Positions 44,689 through 56,613 of a stretch of DNA of 64,000 nt are shown here, piece by piece. The position numbers were made by a program, and so were the translations under genes. This DNA is from Zancudomyces culisetae. Taxonomy: Eukaryota; Kickxellomycota; Harpellomycetes; Harpellales; Legeriomycetaceae. The stretch spans positions 7,847 to 71,846 of the forward strand of contig LSSK01000096.1 in NCBI GenBank assembly GCA_001969505.1. The letters run 5' to 3'. The stretch's first letter is position 1. The number at the start of each line of letters is the position of its first letter. The notes under the pieces are model-generated. The model did not search any database. It saw only the letters and a list, made by a program, of their open reading frames with translations, and was not told the origin of the DNA.

Positions 44689-46060
44689 TTATTTATTCTC
44701 TTTTTGAAGTTTCTGAGCCCGGCAGTAACTGCAATACCAAGATCCGACGGGTGGTGCTGTCAGCCCCACACATTCATAATGGAACCATTCATAGGGGCAG
44801 TTGTCACTATCACAAGCAACCATATCGCCAAAGGACACTTGCCGACAGAAACAGTAAAGCTGGTCGTCAGATTCTTCGTTCCCACTCTCTTCTTTATCCT
44901 TCTCTTTTTGTCCTTTAGTTTCAACCTTTTCGGATACATTAGTCCTAGATAACAGAATGATGTTTTTGTATAAGAACATTGATGATTGGGTATACCAAAC
45001 GAAGTTCAAGAGAAAATAAAATAAAAATAACGCGTAATTTGAAAAAAAAATTAACTGAAATAGTTTAGATATACTAAACCAGACTTACTTTCTATGTTTT
45101 CTACCACCTTGTTGCGAGAGCAACGAACTTTTTCGGCCTATAATCACAAAATAAAACTTGTTAGTTTACCGTTGAATCTCAGAAGTAACCACAATCTTCG
45201 CTTCATTTTTCCATCTTCCACCTTCTCCCTTGTATTTCATCAAAACTTACTTTCTTTCGGTTCCTTCAGTGAACCAGATCCACTATGTCCAAGTATGCCT
45301 GCGTTGAGTATCCCGTCAAGTTCTTTATTTGATGATAGTAAATTTGAGCCTGAGGTTTTTAGTGACAGCGAACCAGAAGGGTTAAATAGAAAGTTTGGAT
45401 CTATTCCAAGCTCGTTGCTCTTGGTCAGGCCTAGCCCTCCAAGCCCACTTCCACTACTTGTTCCACTCCCAAAGCTCATTACTCCTAATCCGTCACTCAA
45501 TCCATACCCACTCGCCGTTCCACTGCTTCCGATGGAAAGGCCCTCTTCCTTGTCCAGCCTCCGCACCTCAAGATCGATTTTTCGCATGTGCTTTTCCACC
45601 ATAACTAGCGCCTTGCTCGCCAAAAATATTTTTTTCTCTGCTATATTTTCTGCATCGTTGTAATCTTTGAGTAGGTATTTCACTATTTTTGTTTCTTCCT
45701 CCGTTCTTTTCTCCTTGTTGCCATCTTGGCTAAGGAATGCCTGCAGTTTCTTTTCTTGTCGCTCAATACTGTTCTCAAGCGCTATTTGTTTTCATCAAGT
45801 AAATACTACAATTTTGAATATTTAAGGCTTTGAGATCATTTGTTGTGAAACTTACAGTATAGCTTTTCGTCCAATTCCTTTATTTCGCCAAACAATTCTT
45901 TAATCTCGGAGGGTATATTTTCGAGAACTATTTCGTAACAACAATTAGGATTAGTTTTACTTGATCAGCTGTCATATTTTTAAAGCGAATGTTTTAATTA
46001 TTCAATTATTTCTTGTTTACCTGAAACAGCATCATTCAGTAGTCCGGAAATGTCCACCAT
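44689..46060 (-). CDS. ING-family PHD-finger chromatin protein
   Basis: Five exons: 46060-46021, 45927-45856, 45781-45251, 45137-45089 and 44944-44689, 315 residues. The N-terminal ING helix reads [20 protein letters not shown] and continues through a coiled coil to [19 protein letters not shown] Gly/Ser-rich linker of about 90 residues follows, then a basic patch (GGRKHRK) that is probably a nuclear signal. The C-terminal PHD finger has all C4HC3 ligands: [29 protein letters not shown] and GSWYCSYC. In ING proteins the finger reads H3K4me3 and the N-terminus recruits a histone acetyltransferase or deacetylase complex. Yng1/Yng2/Pho23-type roles cannot be told apart here. The ATG at 46060 starts exon 1 of 13 codons. 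Confidence 0.93.
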
Positions 46061-47317
46061 TTTATATATTCTATTCTTAAATTTTTACAAGTGGTCTAGA
46101 TGATCCCTCCAGCCTCAAGGTATACAAATTTTCATCAGTTTTTCATCAGTTTATAGGTGTTTGGGATTCACCAGATGGCTTAAATTTCTCGGCTTTACGA
46201 CAAATATTTTTTTCTTTTATTTTGCTACAACTACTTTTGTCAGCACTATAAATTTTTTTGTAATTTTCAGCATGGGTGGATAGAAACAATAATACTGATG
46301 TCACATGATTTATCAATTCTAGAACTGATGAAGTATAAATCATAAACCACCAGGACGTATAGATACATATTGATTTACCTAAGACATATCTCCTATCACA
46401 GCTACCACCTATCCGTACAATATCTATCACGTCTATACCTCTAAAATAACATTAAACTTGTGTTATTGTCTTTATTTAATACACCTAGTGTGAACAAATA
46501 TGCGTATTGCTTCGAGAGCTGTAGATAGTGTTCGGGATTTTGTATTCCTGAATCCAAATAGATTTATCACACAGCGCCGGTAACCGTGTCCCAATGGGCT
46601 AAACAACGTTTTGTTGTCTTGTTGCTATAGTTGTAATAGCTGGAAACAGCTATATATTCACATTTAGGTTTGATGAAACTCCACAATAAAAAATAAATCC
46701 ATCTCGCGAAAATAGCTAGTGGATGGGGAGGGGAAGAAGTTTTTTTATCTAATGAAGCTAAGCACCGACTTTTCACTCACCTGCCTCCTCTGTCTAATCT
46801 CCCCACTATTTTCTGCCATCTGCAAATTTGCTGTTTTACATGGTGTCCACTTTTCTCCAACCATTTATAACCGAGGTAGCCAATAGCATATTTCCATTTT
46901 TCTTGTAAAAGAAACCCTCTCCGCCACTCCAATTAGCGATATTTGTAACTATTTCCAATGCTTTTATAAAATTAGAAAATTGCCGTTGTTCTTACTATAT
47001 TGTTTTCCAAATAATTAACCAAAAAAAATAAAGTAATAACGCAAGTATCATAACAACATACAGCAAAGAGCTTAGCAGTAGAAAACTATTTAAGCTCACC
47101 TAACATAATCTCCCTACTTCTCTTTACATTTCATTTAGAGGAAAAACCCCATTACTTTATAACATTTACGAAAGCGAATACTCAGTAAAAAGTAAGCAAT
47201 AGCTAAATATATATGTATAAATGTGCACACGTATTTTCTACACAAGTCCAAGTCTTGTAGCGTGCTGAAGTTGCGTGAATTAACAGAAATATTCGGTATT
47301 CTTTTATTCGTATAGGC
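46061..47317. other. Divergent intergenic region between ING gene and transporter
   Basis: About 1.25 kb, AT-rich. Short minus-strand frames at 46146-46430 and 46567-46776 are unremarkable. A TATAG directly before GC-ATG at 47318 could be an acceptor of a 5' UTR intron. Confidence 0.5.
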
Positions 47318-48367
47318 ATGTTTAAGTTAGCATTTAATATTGCTGGTGTATATATTTGCTTTTTAACTTGGGGTTATACCCAAGAGCGGGTCTCGTCAAC
47401 AGTGTACGGAGATGGGGAGAAATTCAAGTATTTTATTTTCATGAACATGGTGCAGGCAGCTATTGCGTCAGTGGTTGGGTACTGCTATAGTAAATATATC
47501 AAAAAAGATGCTAGTCTGAAAATGACACGAACCAGAGCAATTAGTTTCATGAAAGTATCACTGATATCCTGCCTGGCATCACCATTTGGATATGCATCGC
47601 TGAAATACATCGACTATTTGACTATGATACTGGCAAAATCGAGTAAGCTAATACCAGTTATGGTAATGCATAAGCTGCTATACAATCGGACGTTTCCTCT
47701 CTACAAGTACGCTGTTGTTGGCTGTATAACTACAGGAGTAGTTGGGTTTATGTATTTTTCATCAGATAGCTCGAAATTCAAGACCAAACAAACGTCTCCA
47801 GGTCTAAACTTGGACAGTATTTTTGGACTTCTTTTGGTGTTTATCAACCTTGGACTCGACGGTGCTCTAAACTCGACACAAGACGAAATAATGAAGATAG
47901 ACAAAAAGATAAACGGGCGAAGTATGATGATATACATGAATCTCTGCAGTGCAGGATTGCTTTTATTGTATTTACTGAACCCATACGGCGTAGAGCTTAC
48001 AGGAGCACTTAATTTTCTAGCCAGGAATCATGCGGCCATATTTGACATCCTTCTGTTTTCGCTTTGTGGAGCAATTGGACAGTGCTTTATATTCAATATG
48101 CTGGCAAACTATGGCTCATTGACTTTGGTAACTGTAACAGTGACTAGAAAATTGTTTACAATGCTCCTATCGGTATTTCTATATGGAAAAGTGCTTACAA
48201 GCGGACAGTGGATTTCTATTGCTACTGTATTCGGTGCAATTATCTTTGAAGTGGTGATGAAGAGAGTTGAAAAGAAAAAAGAGTACACACAAACAAAACA
48301 TGTGGCGAAAAATCCAATATCGCAATCTTTAGATGAAGCACACAAAAAGAAAACAAAAGTGGCATAG
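47318..48367 (+). CDS. HUT1: UDP-galactose/ER nucleotide-sugar transporter, SLC35B1/HUT1 family
   Basis: A single exon of 349 residues with about ten hydrophobic segments. Family marks: GVYICFLTWGYTQERV near the N-terminus, ASPFGYASLKYIDYLTMILA with KSSKLIPVMVM, GLDGALNSTQDEIM, and the C-terminal VTVTRKLFTMLLSVFLYGK. The C-terminus KTKVA fits the K-x-K-x-x COPI retrieval signal, so ER residence is likely. Yeast Hut1 moves UDP-galactose; animal SLC35B1 exchanges ATP and ADP across the ER membrane, so the substrate here is open. There are no introns in the coding part. It is divergent from the ING gene. Confidence 0.93.
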   Translation: MFKLAFNIAGVYICFLTWGYTQERVSSTVYGDGEKFKYFIFMNMVQAAIASVVGYCYSKYIKKDASLKMTRTRAISFMKVSLISCLASPFGYASLKYIDYLTMILAKSSKLIPVMVMHKLLYNRTFPLYKYAVVGCITTGVVGFMYFSSDSSKFKTKQTSPGLNLDSIFGLLLVFINLGLDGALNSTQDEIMKIDKKINGRSMMIYMNLCSAGLLLLYLLNPYGVELTGALNFLARNHAAIFDILLFSLCGAIGQCFIFNMLANYGSLTLVTVTVTRKLFTMLLSVFLYGKVLTSGQWISIATVFGAIIFEVVMKRVEKKKEYTQTKHVAKNPISQSLDEAHKKKTKVA

Positions 48368-49430
48368 TCTTGAAAAGCTTGCGTTATAACAAAGGTGTAG
48401 ATATTGCACTGCGTTTTAGGTTTTTTATCATGATAAACCAAGTTTTCTAGCGTTTTGTAAAAATATGTAAAGTGCTTCCCATTTAGAACCTTAAAAGTAT
48501 CATAAAAATAAAACAATAATGCATTAGATGTATCATACTGTGGCATTGGTTTACTGACTAGTTTTTAATACATATTAAGCGGAAATCTATAACATACATT
48601 GCAAGGTAGAGATTAATAGTTTTATTTATTGGTTTTACATGTAATTTACTCTATGATTGAAGTCATGTTAAATTAGAAAATTGTAAATAAACGCAGTCAA
48701 TCAAAATAAGGGTAATTTTATAAAATGGAAAATGTAAACAAAAAAATAAAAGGATACTACAAAGTGGGTCTAATTGGCAGTAATTTTTATTTACAATAAG
48801 ATTAGGTTGTTTTTAATTGAATAAACGGGAAAATTAAACGATATTCAAAATAAATAAAAAAAGGACTATAAAGCCCATATTAGGAAAACAACAGATGTAA
48901 AGAACAATATTAAACAAGAGCAAAAAAAAAAAAAGCAAGGGTGAAAAAAAAAATAGAAGTGTTGCTTGTATAATAAGGCTAGTTTTAAAATATCAAAAAT
49001 TTTGAGGCAGTAAGGCAGTTGAATAAAAAGCACTATTTTGTTGTTTAAAAATCCAGTGTTTACAATAAAGTCGTGGTGTTAGCTGAATAAATAAATTTAT
49101 CGAGTGGATTAGGGAAAAACAGATCTGCGAAGCTTTACTTGTGTACAAAAGAAATTCCTTCCTCACACATTTATAGAGATAGAATATATACAAGGGGTGT
49201 GGAAGTCTCTCAAATACACAAGAACCTAAGTTATAGTTGTGCCATAATATTTTGGGCGAGTATCATAATCAATACACGGTACAAGTAAAAAAATAACTTT
49301 AATACTTATTAAGAGTGAGCATATAAAGAGAATTAAGTAGAGGTAGGGAATCAGCAACGAAACTACAAGCAACAAACAAAGTGATATAAATGAAAATATT
49401 GAAAATAAGGAGGAAACATAAATAAATGAA
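48368..49430. other. Intergenic region before kinesin-8
   Basis: A-rich, about 1.06 kb, leading to the kinesin start. No gene or RNA recognised. Confidence 0.5.
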
Positions 49431-52400
49431 ATGGGTGTTGATTTAAACAATGTGGCAGTGGGGGGTACGATTGATAAGACGCACGATAAAAATGGAAGCA
49501 AAAATGACAACGATAAGGCAGCCATAACGGTGGCGGTTAGAATAAGACCGTTTAACAAAAAAGAAGTTGGAATGATGCTTCCTTCGACGTTAGAAAAGTA
49601 TGGGTACGAGGTTCCAGACGATGTGATTGACAACTTGGCAAAGCTCAGGATGGGGGAGTGGGGCAATAAACCAGTATGGAAGGCAGTACATGCAATAGAC
49701 GAACGAGTGCTGGTCTTTGACCCACCAGACGAAGACGATGGGTTTGGAGGCAGTGAAATTGGCCAAACAGCACCGCTTACGGACAAGAAAGAGTTGGGAA
49801 TTAGAGGCAGAGCCTTTCGAGGTATGCGAAGCAATAATGGGATAGCAGCAAATAACAAAAAACATAAAGATATCCGGTTTGTGTTTGACCAGGTGTTTAA
49901 TGAAGAAAGTACACAGCAACAGGTATTTGAGGGAACCGCATATGGGATGATACAAACAGTACTGGAGGGATACAATGCAACTATATTTGCATATGGAGCT
50001 ACAGGCTGTGGAAAGACATATACAATTAGTGGGACTAAGGAGAATCCAGGGATTATATTTTTGACAATGGAGGAATTATTCAAACGAGTAGAATTGGAAA
50101 ATGAAACTCAAGAGGTAAGTTTATCTGTATCGTATCTGGAAGTTTACAACGAGGCAATTAGAGACTTGTTGGTAAGCGAAGGTGGATCGGCAAAGGGATT
50201 GGATCTTCGGGAAGATGTAAAACAGGGAGTGATAGTATCTGGGTTAAGCGAGCATAAACCAAAGACAGTAGAAGAGGTAATGAAGCTGGTGGTACAAGGA
50301 AATGAGAATCGTACAATGTCACCTACAGCAGCAAACGAAACATCGTCGCGAAGCCATGCGGTCCTACAAATAAAGATTATGCAAAAGCCTAAAAGTGGTG
50401 GAATGAAGACAGATATTACATCGGCGACACTTAGTATTATAGATCTGGCGGGCAGTGAACGCGCAACAGTGTCAAACAATGTTGGAGAGCGGATGAGGGA
50501 AGGGGCCAACATAAATAGGTCATTGTTGGCGTTGGCGAATTGTATAAACGCGTTGTGTGACCCCAAAAAGGTTCGACATGTGCCGTACCGTGATTCCAAG
50601 CTTACAAGATTGTTGAAGTTTTCACTTGGAGGGAATTGCAAAACAGTAATGATAACATGTGTATCACCATCGTCGACGTATTATGAAGAGACACATAATA
50701 CGTTAAAGTATGCTAGTAGGGCAAAGAACATCAAAACCACAGTTAATAAAAATCTTACAAGCAGCAAAGTGCATATTGCGCAATATACAAAAAAGATTCA
50801 AGAACAGAGCGAGGAGATTAGACGGTTACAACAAGAAGTTGCAGAACTCAAAAAGAGGGGACCGGTTAGCAGCAGTAGTGGTAGAGGGTATGGAGGGTAT
50901 GGAGGGTATGGAGGCGATGCAGCAACAGATAGGCGGCGAAAGGCAATTGCGGAGCAGTCAGTGGTGGATATAAGGAACCGGTTGGGAGAGGCATTTAGAA
51001 ATGTTTCAGGGGCGCAATATGAAAAGAGTTCAGCAGCAATATTTATCCAGGCGTTTATGGAGGGACAACAAAGCTTTAAAGAAATAAAAGAAAAATATGG
51101 AGCTGTTTGTATGGAATTTAAAATGCGAAACTATGAAACAGATGAAAAAGACAAGATAATGGATCATATAAGCGAAAGTTTGGGTATGTTAACAGAGCAA
51201 ATTCGGCTAGCCAGTAGGCTTGCAAACCATTCGGGAGGGTCGCTACAGCGTGGGATGTATGAGGCGCGACGATGTATGGGCAGCACAAAGGGAATGAATG
51301 CTGAACACAAGTATAAAGTGGAGCAAGAGTACAAGATATTGCAAGTGAGTAGCGAAAAGCGAGCTAGTCAGCGACAGTGTGAATTATTTACCAAGCTGAG
51401 CGAAGCACAAGCACGGGTGGTTAGAGCAGCATTGGGAGCAAATGCGACAAGCTTTGGGGTGGCAAAGCATTGTATTGCGATGTTGGACAAGATTGTTGGT
51501 GATGGACTTGATGTTTATGAGGTAACTACATTTGTACAGCAAATGTTAAAAATGGCTGTACAAGAGACATCGGCAGTGTTAAATAGGTATGTGGATAGTA
51601 AGGAATATACTATAGCCGCATTACAAAGAGGAGGTGGGCCATCAAAGGTTGATTCGACGGTTGCGTTCGAATACTTAGATGACAGTAGCAGTGTAGAGTA
51701 TATTGAAAGACGACCACCACTTTCGACTGTATCTTTGAATTCTAGTAGCAGTAGCAACAGTTATAGTAACAGTAATCCCAACAGCAACAGTAGTAGTAGT
51801 AGTAGTGTTAACAACAATAATTCTCAAAAAACTCGAATGGTTACATCATCATCACTTCGAACTGTACGTTCAGGAGCCTTATCGACAATGTCTTTACCTC
51901 CTGTACCAACTCCAGGGTCGGGATCTGGATCAGTAGTATCAACCAATACAGCACCAACTAGCAGTGTCGTTGGACAGAAAGCACCACTCAGAGCTCGACG
52001 AGCAAGATACAGTTTGCCTGGTACAGTTTTGCAAAGCACAACTTCACATGGAAACACAAATACAACTACGAACACAACTACAACTACAAATGGAATAAAT
52101 GTAACTGATTCTATTCAAAAGCGAAAAAGAACCGAATCGTTTGATGAAGATAGTCTTGCATCAAACAACCGAGCCAAAATAGGTAAATTTGGAGCTGGGG
52201 TTAGCGACAATCCTACACCTAGCAATTCTGGTGGGTCAACAGTAACTAGCCGACCAGGGCCCCGAGCAATGCGAGCGGCTCGAAGGTCATCGGTGGTTGG
52301 AAGTGGTGTTTATTCTATGGGGCGAAAAACCAATGTAAATACATCAAATTCAAATATTAATGCGGGTGTTAGTAGTGGTANNNNNNNNNNNNNNNNNNNN

Positions 52401-53371
52401 NNNNNNNNNNNNNNNNNNNNNNNNNNNNNNNNNNNNNNNNNNNNNNNNNNNNNNNNNNNNNNNNNNNNNNNNNNNNNNNNNNNNNNNNNNNNNNNNNNNN
52501 NNNNNNNNNNNNNNNNNNNNNNNNNNNNNNNNNNNNNNNNNNNNNNNNNNNNNNNNNNNNNNNNNNNNNNNNNNNNNNNNNNNNNNNNNNNNNNNNNNNN
52601 NNNNNNNNNNNNNNNNNNNNNNNNNNNNNNNNNNNNNNNNNNNNNNNNNNNNNNNNNNNNNNNNNNNNNNNNNNNNNNNNNNNNNNNNNNNNNNNNNNNN
52701 NNNNNNNNNNNNNNNNNNNNNNNNNNNNNNNNNNNNNNNNNNNNNNNNNNNNNNNNNNNNNNNNNNNNNNNNNNNNNNNNNNNNNNNNNNNNNNNNNNNN
52801 NNNNNNNNNNNNNNNNNNNNNNNNNNNNNNNNNNNNNNNNNNNNNNNNNNNNNNNNNNNNNNNNNNNNNNNNNNNNNNNNNNNNNNNNNNNNNNNNNNNN
52901 NNNNNNNNNNNNNNNNNNNNNNNNNNNNNNNGTGAGGTAGGTGGTAGAAGGGGAAAAGCGGGGATAACGTTTGATTTTGGGACAAACGCTGAGGGACATA
53001 GTAGCTCGAATCCTAATGCTAGTTCTGGATTTTCAAGTGGGCATAATATTCACAACACACCCAATTTTTCAGCAGTTCCGAAAAAGGGAATACTAAAAAA
53101 TAGGGCAGGAAACAATGCACTTCCAGTTCATTATAGTAGTGATTCAGAGGTAATCGGACCAACTTTTTTATCTCAAACACAAACACAACCACAAACACAA
53201 CCACAACCACGATTACAACAAGAGGCGCAGTTACAGTTGGAGGGGGTAAAAAGAGCTAATGCAAATAACAGTGGATTTTTTACAAAGAAAAAACGGTTAT
53301 CAATGTCAGAAAACAAGTTGCAAGGACTAAGGAATGGGACGTCTAGTGGAAGTTTTGTTGATAGTGGTTAA
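49431..53371 (+). CDS. KIP3: Kinesin-8 family motor (Kip3/Klp5/KIF18-like), interrupted by assembly gap
   Basis: Intronless up to an N gap at 52381-52931; about 983 residues before it and about 145 codons after it. The N-terminal motor starts AAITVAVRIRPFNKKE. It has a kinesin-8-type long loop 2 (VFDPPDEDDGF, RAFRGMR, KDIRFVFDQVF), P-loop GATGCGKTYT, switch I NETSSRSHA, switch II DLAGSERA, and HVPYRDSKLTRLLKFSLGGN. A neck coiled coil and a GYG repeat encoded by three GGAGGGTAT copies (about 50886-50912) follow. The rest is a Ser/Asn/Thr-rich tail with PKKGILKNR after the gap. Kinesin-8 motors walk to microtubule plus ends and trim them, limiting spindle and cytoplasmic microtubule length. The frame before the gap does not match the frame after it at the stated N count, so the gap length is approximate. 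Confidence 0.92.
52381..52931. other. Assembly gap (551 N) inside the kinesin-8 gene
   Basis: 551 consecutive N between repetitive Ser/Asn-coding sequence. If the coding frame is continuous the true gap length is a multiple of three, and 551 is not. An intron within the gap is also possible. Confidence 0.99.
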
Positions 53372-53458
53372 GAAAATAATATCAGAAAAAATAAAAATGT
53401 AAAATTAACGTTTATATATATAATTTTTAATGGAATAAATAAATAAATAAAGGGAGAT

Positions 53459-55465
53459 TTAAAATGGGAAAGTGTTTTTTGCAGAAATGTCATTAATGGT
53501 GGATAACAAATCATAGTTAGTAGAGTCAGGAATAAACGAGTCATGTTTATAATCTGGGTGAGAAGCGATAAATTCACGAATCCACAGAGCATTGGTTTTG
53601 GACTCTCCAGTAGCACGCTTGCGAATCAAGTCGATATATTTCTGTAGCTGACAGCGAGTTATTATATCGATATTTGAGGAATCGAGATATGATTCGACTA
53701 TGGGAGCAAGGCCAGGGAAGTGAGAGGATGAAGAGAGTGAGCTGGATTGTTGTTCTTGTTGACCATTGATGATCTCATCAAGAGTCATTTCTTGGTCGTT
53801 GTGTTGCTCTATTTCATCATTCATATCAACGGGTTTTCCATTTGTAAGAATATTGTCGTTATTTTTGGTAGGTTCAGAGTCTTTGGTGAGGTCACCGCCA
53901 CCACCACCAATGACTGGTCTGCGAGGAAATACATTTTTTCTAAACCAAAACTTGCATTGGTTGACAGCATCACGACGATGAGCACGTTGCATATTTTCAT
54001 CCATTTTAGTAACTTTCAGATAAAAGTCTAAATCAAATGAAAGAATAGCCCGGGTAAGCAAAACAACAAAAATGGCAAATGCTGCATTTTCGAAATCAGT
54101 AAACTGGGCCTCGATAGGTCGGAACTCTACCCGCCATCCAATCTTCGATCCCGGCCCTGGTGGCAGTTTAAACCGCATATTTTGCCAGTTGGTTGACTGC
54201 AAATTCTCAAAGTGGTCAGTAGTTGCTGTATTGTCCAGCTCCAGTTTTTCCTCAAAAATAACCAATGGGTCGCGAATAAATAGATGCGCAATATGGCGTG
54301 CAAGATGCTCATCAACGCCGCCAGCCTCTCGCAAGTGTTTGTATATCTCGTGGTCGTATTCCAAATCGACATCATTGTATTCTGGCTGGAAAAACCCATC
54401 GTTCGAACCCAAATACGAATCAATTGTGGCGTATCGTGACTTGGTGATCCGCCGTTCGTTTCCTTGCCGTATGTCCGAAACCCCACGTTCATATGGCGTC
54501 CGGTCATCTACCGCTGCACTGATAACGTTCCACCGACAGTCAATATCTGTAACAAACCCGCGATAACATGGACTTGCCGCCGACAATGCCATCATAATCG
54601 CCCCAACTGGTGCCAGTTGGTCGTTGAGTCGTCGTGCTTCGTTGACGTTACTGGCTTGGAATGTTACTTGGAGACAACAACATCCCATTCCAAACGCCAT
54701 CGCATCCATATATACATGGTTTTCCTTGGCTGCTCCATTTTTGGCTTCGCTGTCCCCCGGATATTTTTGCCTATCCCATGGAATAGTTGGATCTATAAAT
54801 GGCCATGGTGTATTGGTATCTCTAAATATTGGTACGTTGATTTCCACTTTGGCCTGCCTTCTTTCTCTAATGTTCGCACTTAATGTTTTGAACCGTGGAT
54901 GTGGATTGATTACTTCGTCTGGAATAAACAAACTCTGTGCATACTTTCCTCCTGCCTCATAGTGTGGTGAAATCCAATCACCTTGCCCCATCTTTGGATA
55001 TGCTGTAATTGAAAGCGCCGCTTGGTTCTTTTTTAACTCGCTATTTGCCCGGTTTCGTCTGTACTGCATGCTTTTCTCTACTGTCAACAGATCCTTCAGA
55101 TTTGATCCATATGGCTCTCCTGGCGTGCCCTCAATCATGAAATCACCATACTCAGGTCTCCACAAGGCCAATGGTGGTGAGGACTTGATTCCCTTTTCGG
55201 CGTTTTCAAGATAATCAATCTCGTCCTGCTGCAACCTTTCAATGATTTTATAGTTTTCATTTAACAATCGAGCCTTTTTGGCTTCCGGATCAAGTTCTAC
55301 TACCAAGTATTCGATTTCATCCCCCCACAGCAAATTATCCCTATTCTTATCCTTAATTTGGTTGTATACATGAAGAAATTGTTCAATTCCGTTTTTGCGA
55401 ATAAACTCTGCGTGTTTTTTGGCTTCTTGCCAGTCCAGTGGAGTTCCAAGTGACAAAAGACCCAT
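53459..55465 (-). CDS. GSH1: Glutamate-cysteine ligase catalytic subunit
   Basis: A single exon of 668 residues, the normal eukaryotic GCL length. It opens with MGLLSLGTPLDWQEAKKH, then IEQFLHVY and LLWGDEIEYLVVELD. Catalytic-core marks include DFMIEGTPGEPYG, INVPIFRDTNTPWPF, GMGCCCLQVTFQASNVNEAR, GFVTDIDCRWNVISAAVDDR and WRVEFRPIEAQFTDFENAAF. It joins glutamate and cysteine with ATP, the first and limiting step of glutathione synthesis, in the cytosol. An Asp/Glu/Gln-rich loop (about residues 535-575) is a lineage insertion. No separate modifier subunit is visible nearby. Convergent with kinesin-8, 87 bp between stops. Confidence 0.97.
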   Translation of the reverse strand: MGLLSLGTPLDWQEAKKHAEFIRKNGIEQFLHVYNQIKDKNRDNLLWGDEIEYLVVELDPEAKKARLLNENYKIIERLQQDEIDYLENAEKGIKSSPPLALWRPEYGDFMIEGTPGEPYGSNLKDLLTVEKSMQYRRNRANSELKKNQAALSITAYPKMGQGDWISPHYEAGGKYAQSLFIPDEVINPHPRFKTLSANIRERRQAKVEINVPIFRDTNTPWPFIDPTIPWDRQKYPGDSEAKNGAAKENHVYMDAMAFGMGCCCLQVTFQASNVNEARRLNDQLAPVGAIMMALSAASPCYRGFVTDIDCRWNVISAAVDDRTPYERGVSDIRQGNERRITKSRYATIDSYLGSNDGFFQPEYNDVDLEYDHEIYKHLREAGGVDEHLARHIAHLFIRDPLVIFEEKLELDNTATTDHFENLQSTNWQNMRFKLPPGPGSKIGWRVEFRPIEAQFTDFENAAFAIFVVLLTRAILSFDLDFYLKVTKMDENMQRAHRRDAVNQCKFWFRKNVFPRRPVIGGGGGDLTKDSEPTKNNDNILTNGKPVDMNDEIEQHNDQEMTLDEIINGQQEQQSSSLSSSSHFPGLAPIVESYLDSSNIDIITRCQLQKYIDLIRKRATGESKTNALWIREFIASHPDYKHDSFIPDSTNYDLLSTINDISAKNTFPF

Positions 55466-56613
55466 TATTCCCTATGTCTTTTTTTTTTCTTTCGTTGCTT
55501 ATTTTCTATAGTTATTCCCTACTAAGTTGCAAGAACTCTATCACTTTTCTTCCCACCTTCAACCTCAAATTTTTTTAAAAAAATTAAAAGTTTAAAGGGT
55601 ATATATATAAAAGTAAATTAACGATATTTTTTTCGTTATTTAATATGAATATTGAGTTGAATTAAATTAGTTTTTTTTTATTATTTAGTTTTGTCTAGTT
55701 TATGGAGCAAGTTCATTAAAAATGACGAATTTTTACACCAAATAATATCATTTGTTTTTTTTTTTTTATGTTTTTTTTTTATTCTACTAAATTTTTTTTT
55801 TTAAAATGTAAAAATAAGATTTGTGTAATTGTTTGTATCTGACGCATTGAACTAGCAAATAAATATTAAAAAAAATTTTTTTCTATAAAAGGAAACATAA
55901 AGCCGATTAGTAATCAGTGAAAAATAATACTGAATATCCCGATATATCCCATGCATAACAAATGAACAAATATAATATATATATTGCGTACATATTTTTT
56001 TTAAATTATTTTTTTTTTGCCATATGAAGACTATAAAAATGGTTGAAATATATACTTTAGAGGAAAAAAATGTGATTTAATGTTTAGTGTGTGATTTATT
56101 CTTCAAGTGATCATTCCAGCTTATTTATCATATTAAAACTCAAATTAAAACTAGAACCGCCAATTTCATCTTATTCTTTCATCCCATCCTCCTTTTTTCC
56201 GAGTTCTATTGCCATTCTCTTGGTCATCTTTAAAATTCTTTAAACTAGTACCATCTCTTCTTCCTCCTCCTCCTCCTCCATTCCCTTTTCCACCTACCTT
56301 TTTCTAGCTCACAAATCACATTACTCATCATTTCATTACTAATCAATATAGATTAATCAATAATCACTATTTTTTTATTCTAGAAAAAGAGAAAAAGATG
56401 GTTAAAAGATAAACATTGCATGTGAATACAAACTTGGTAACACGTTTTAATTTCCCATCTCACATTTTTCCGTTGTCTCTTATTCGTTATTTTGATCAGG
56501 TCATAATCCCGGCGTAACATCACTGTTATATTACAAGAATAGTAAAATAGAATCAAATGAAATATGGAGTGTATTAATGAGAAACATAAAACGAGAGAAA
56601 AAGAATGAGCAAT
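55466..56613. other. AT-rich intergenic region with long T-runs
   Basis: Upstream region of the GCL gene and 3' flank of the RINT1/Tip20 gene. Very AT-rich with many T-runs of eight or more. No gene seen. Confidence 0.55.

Noticed and set aside
52310-52999. Open frames on both strands running through the N gap
   Set aside because: They consist of undetermined bases and carry no information.
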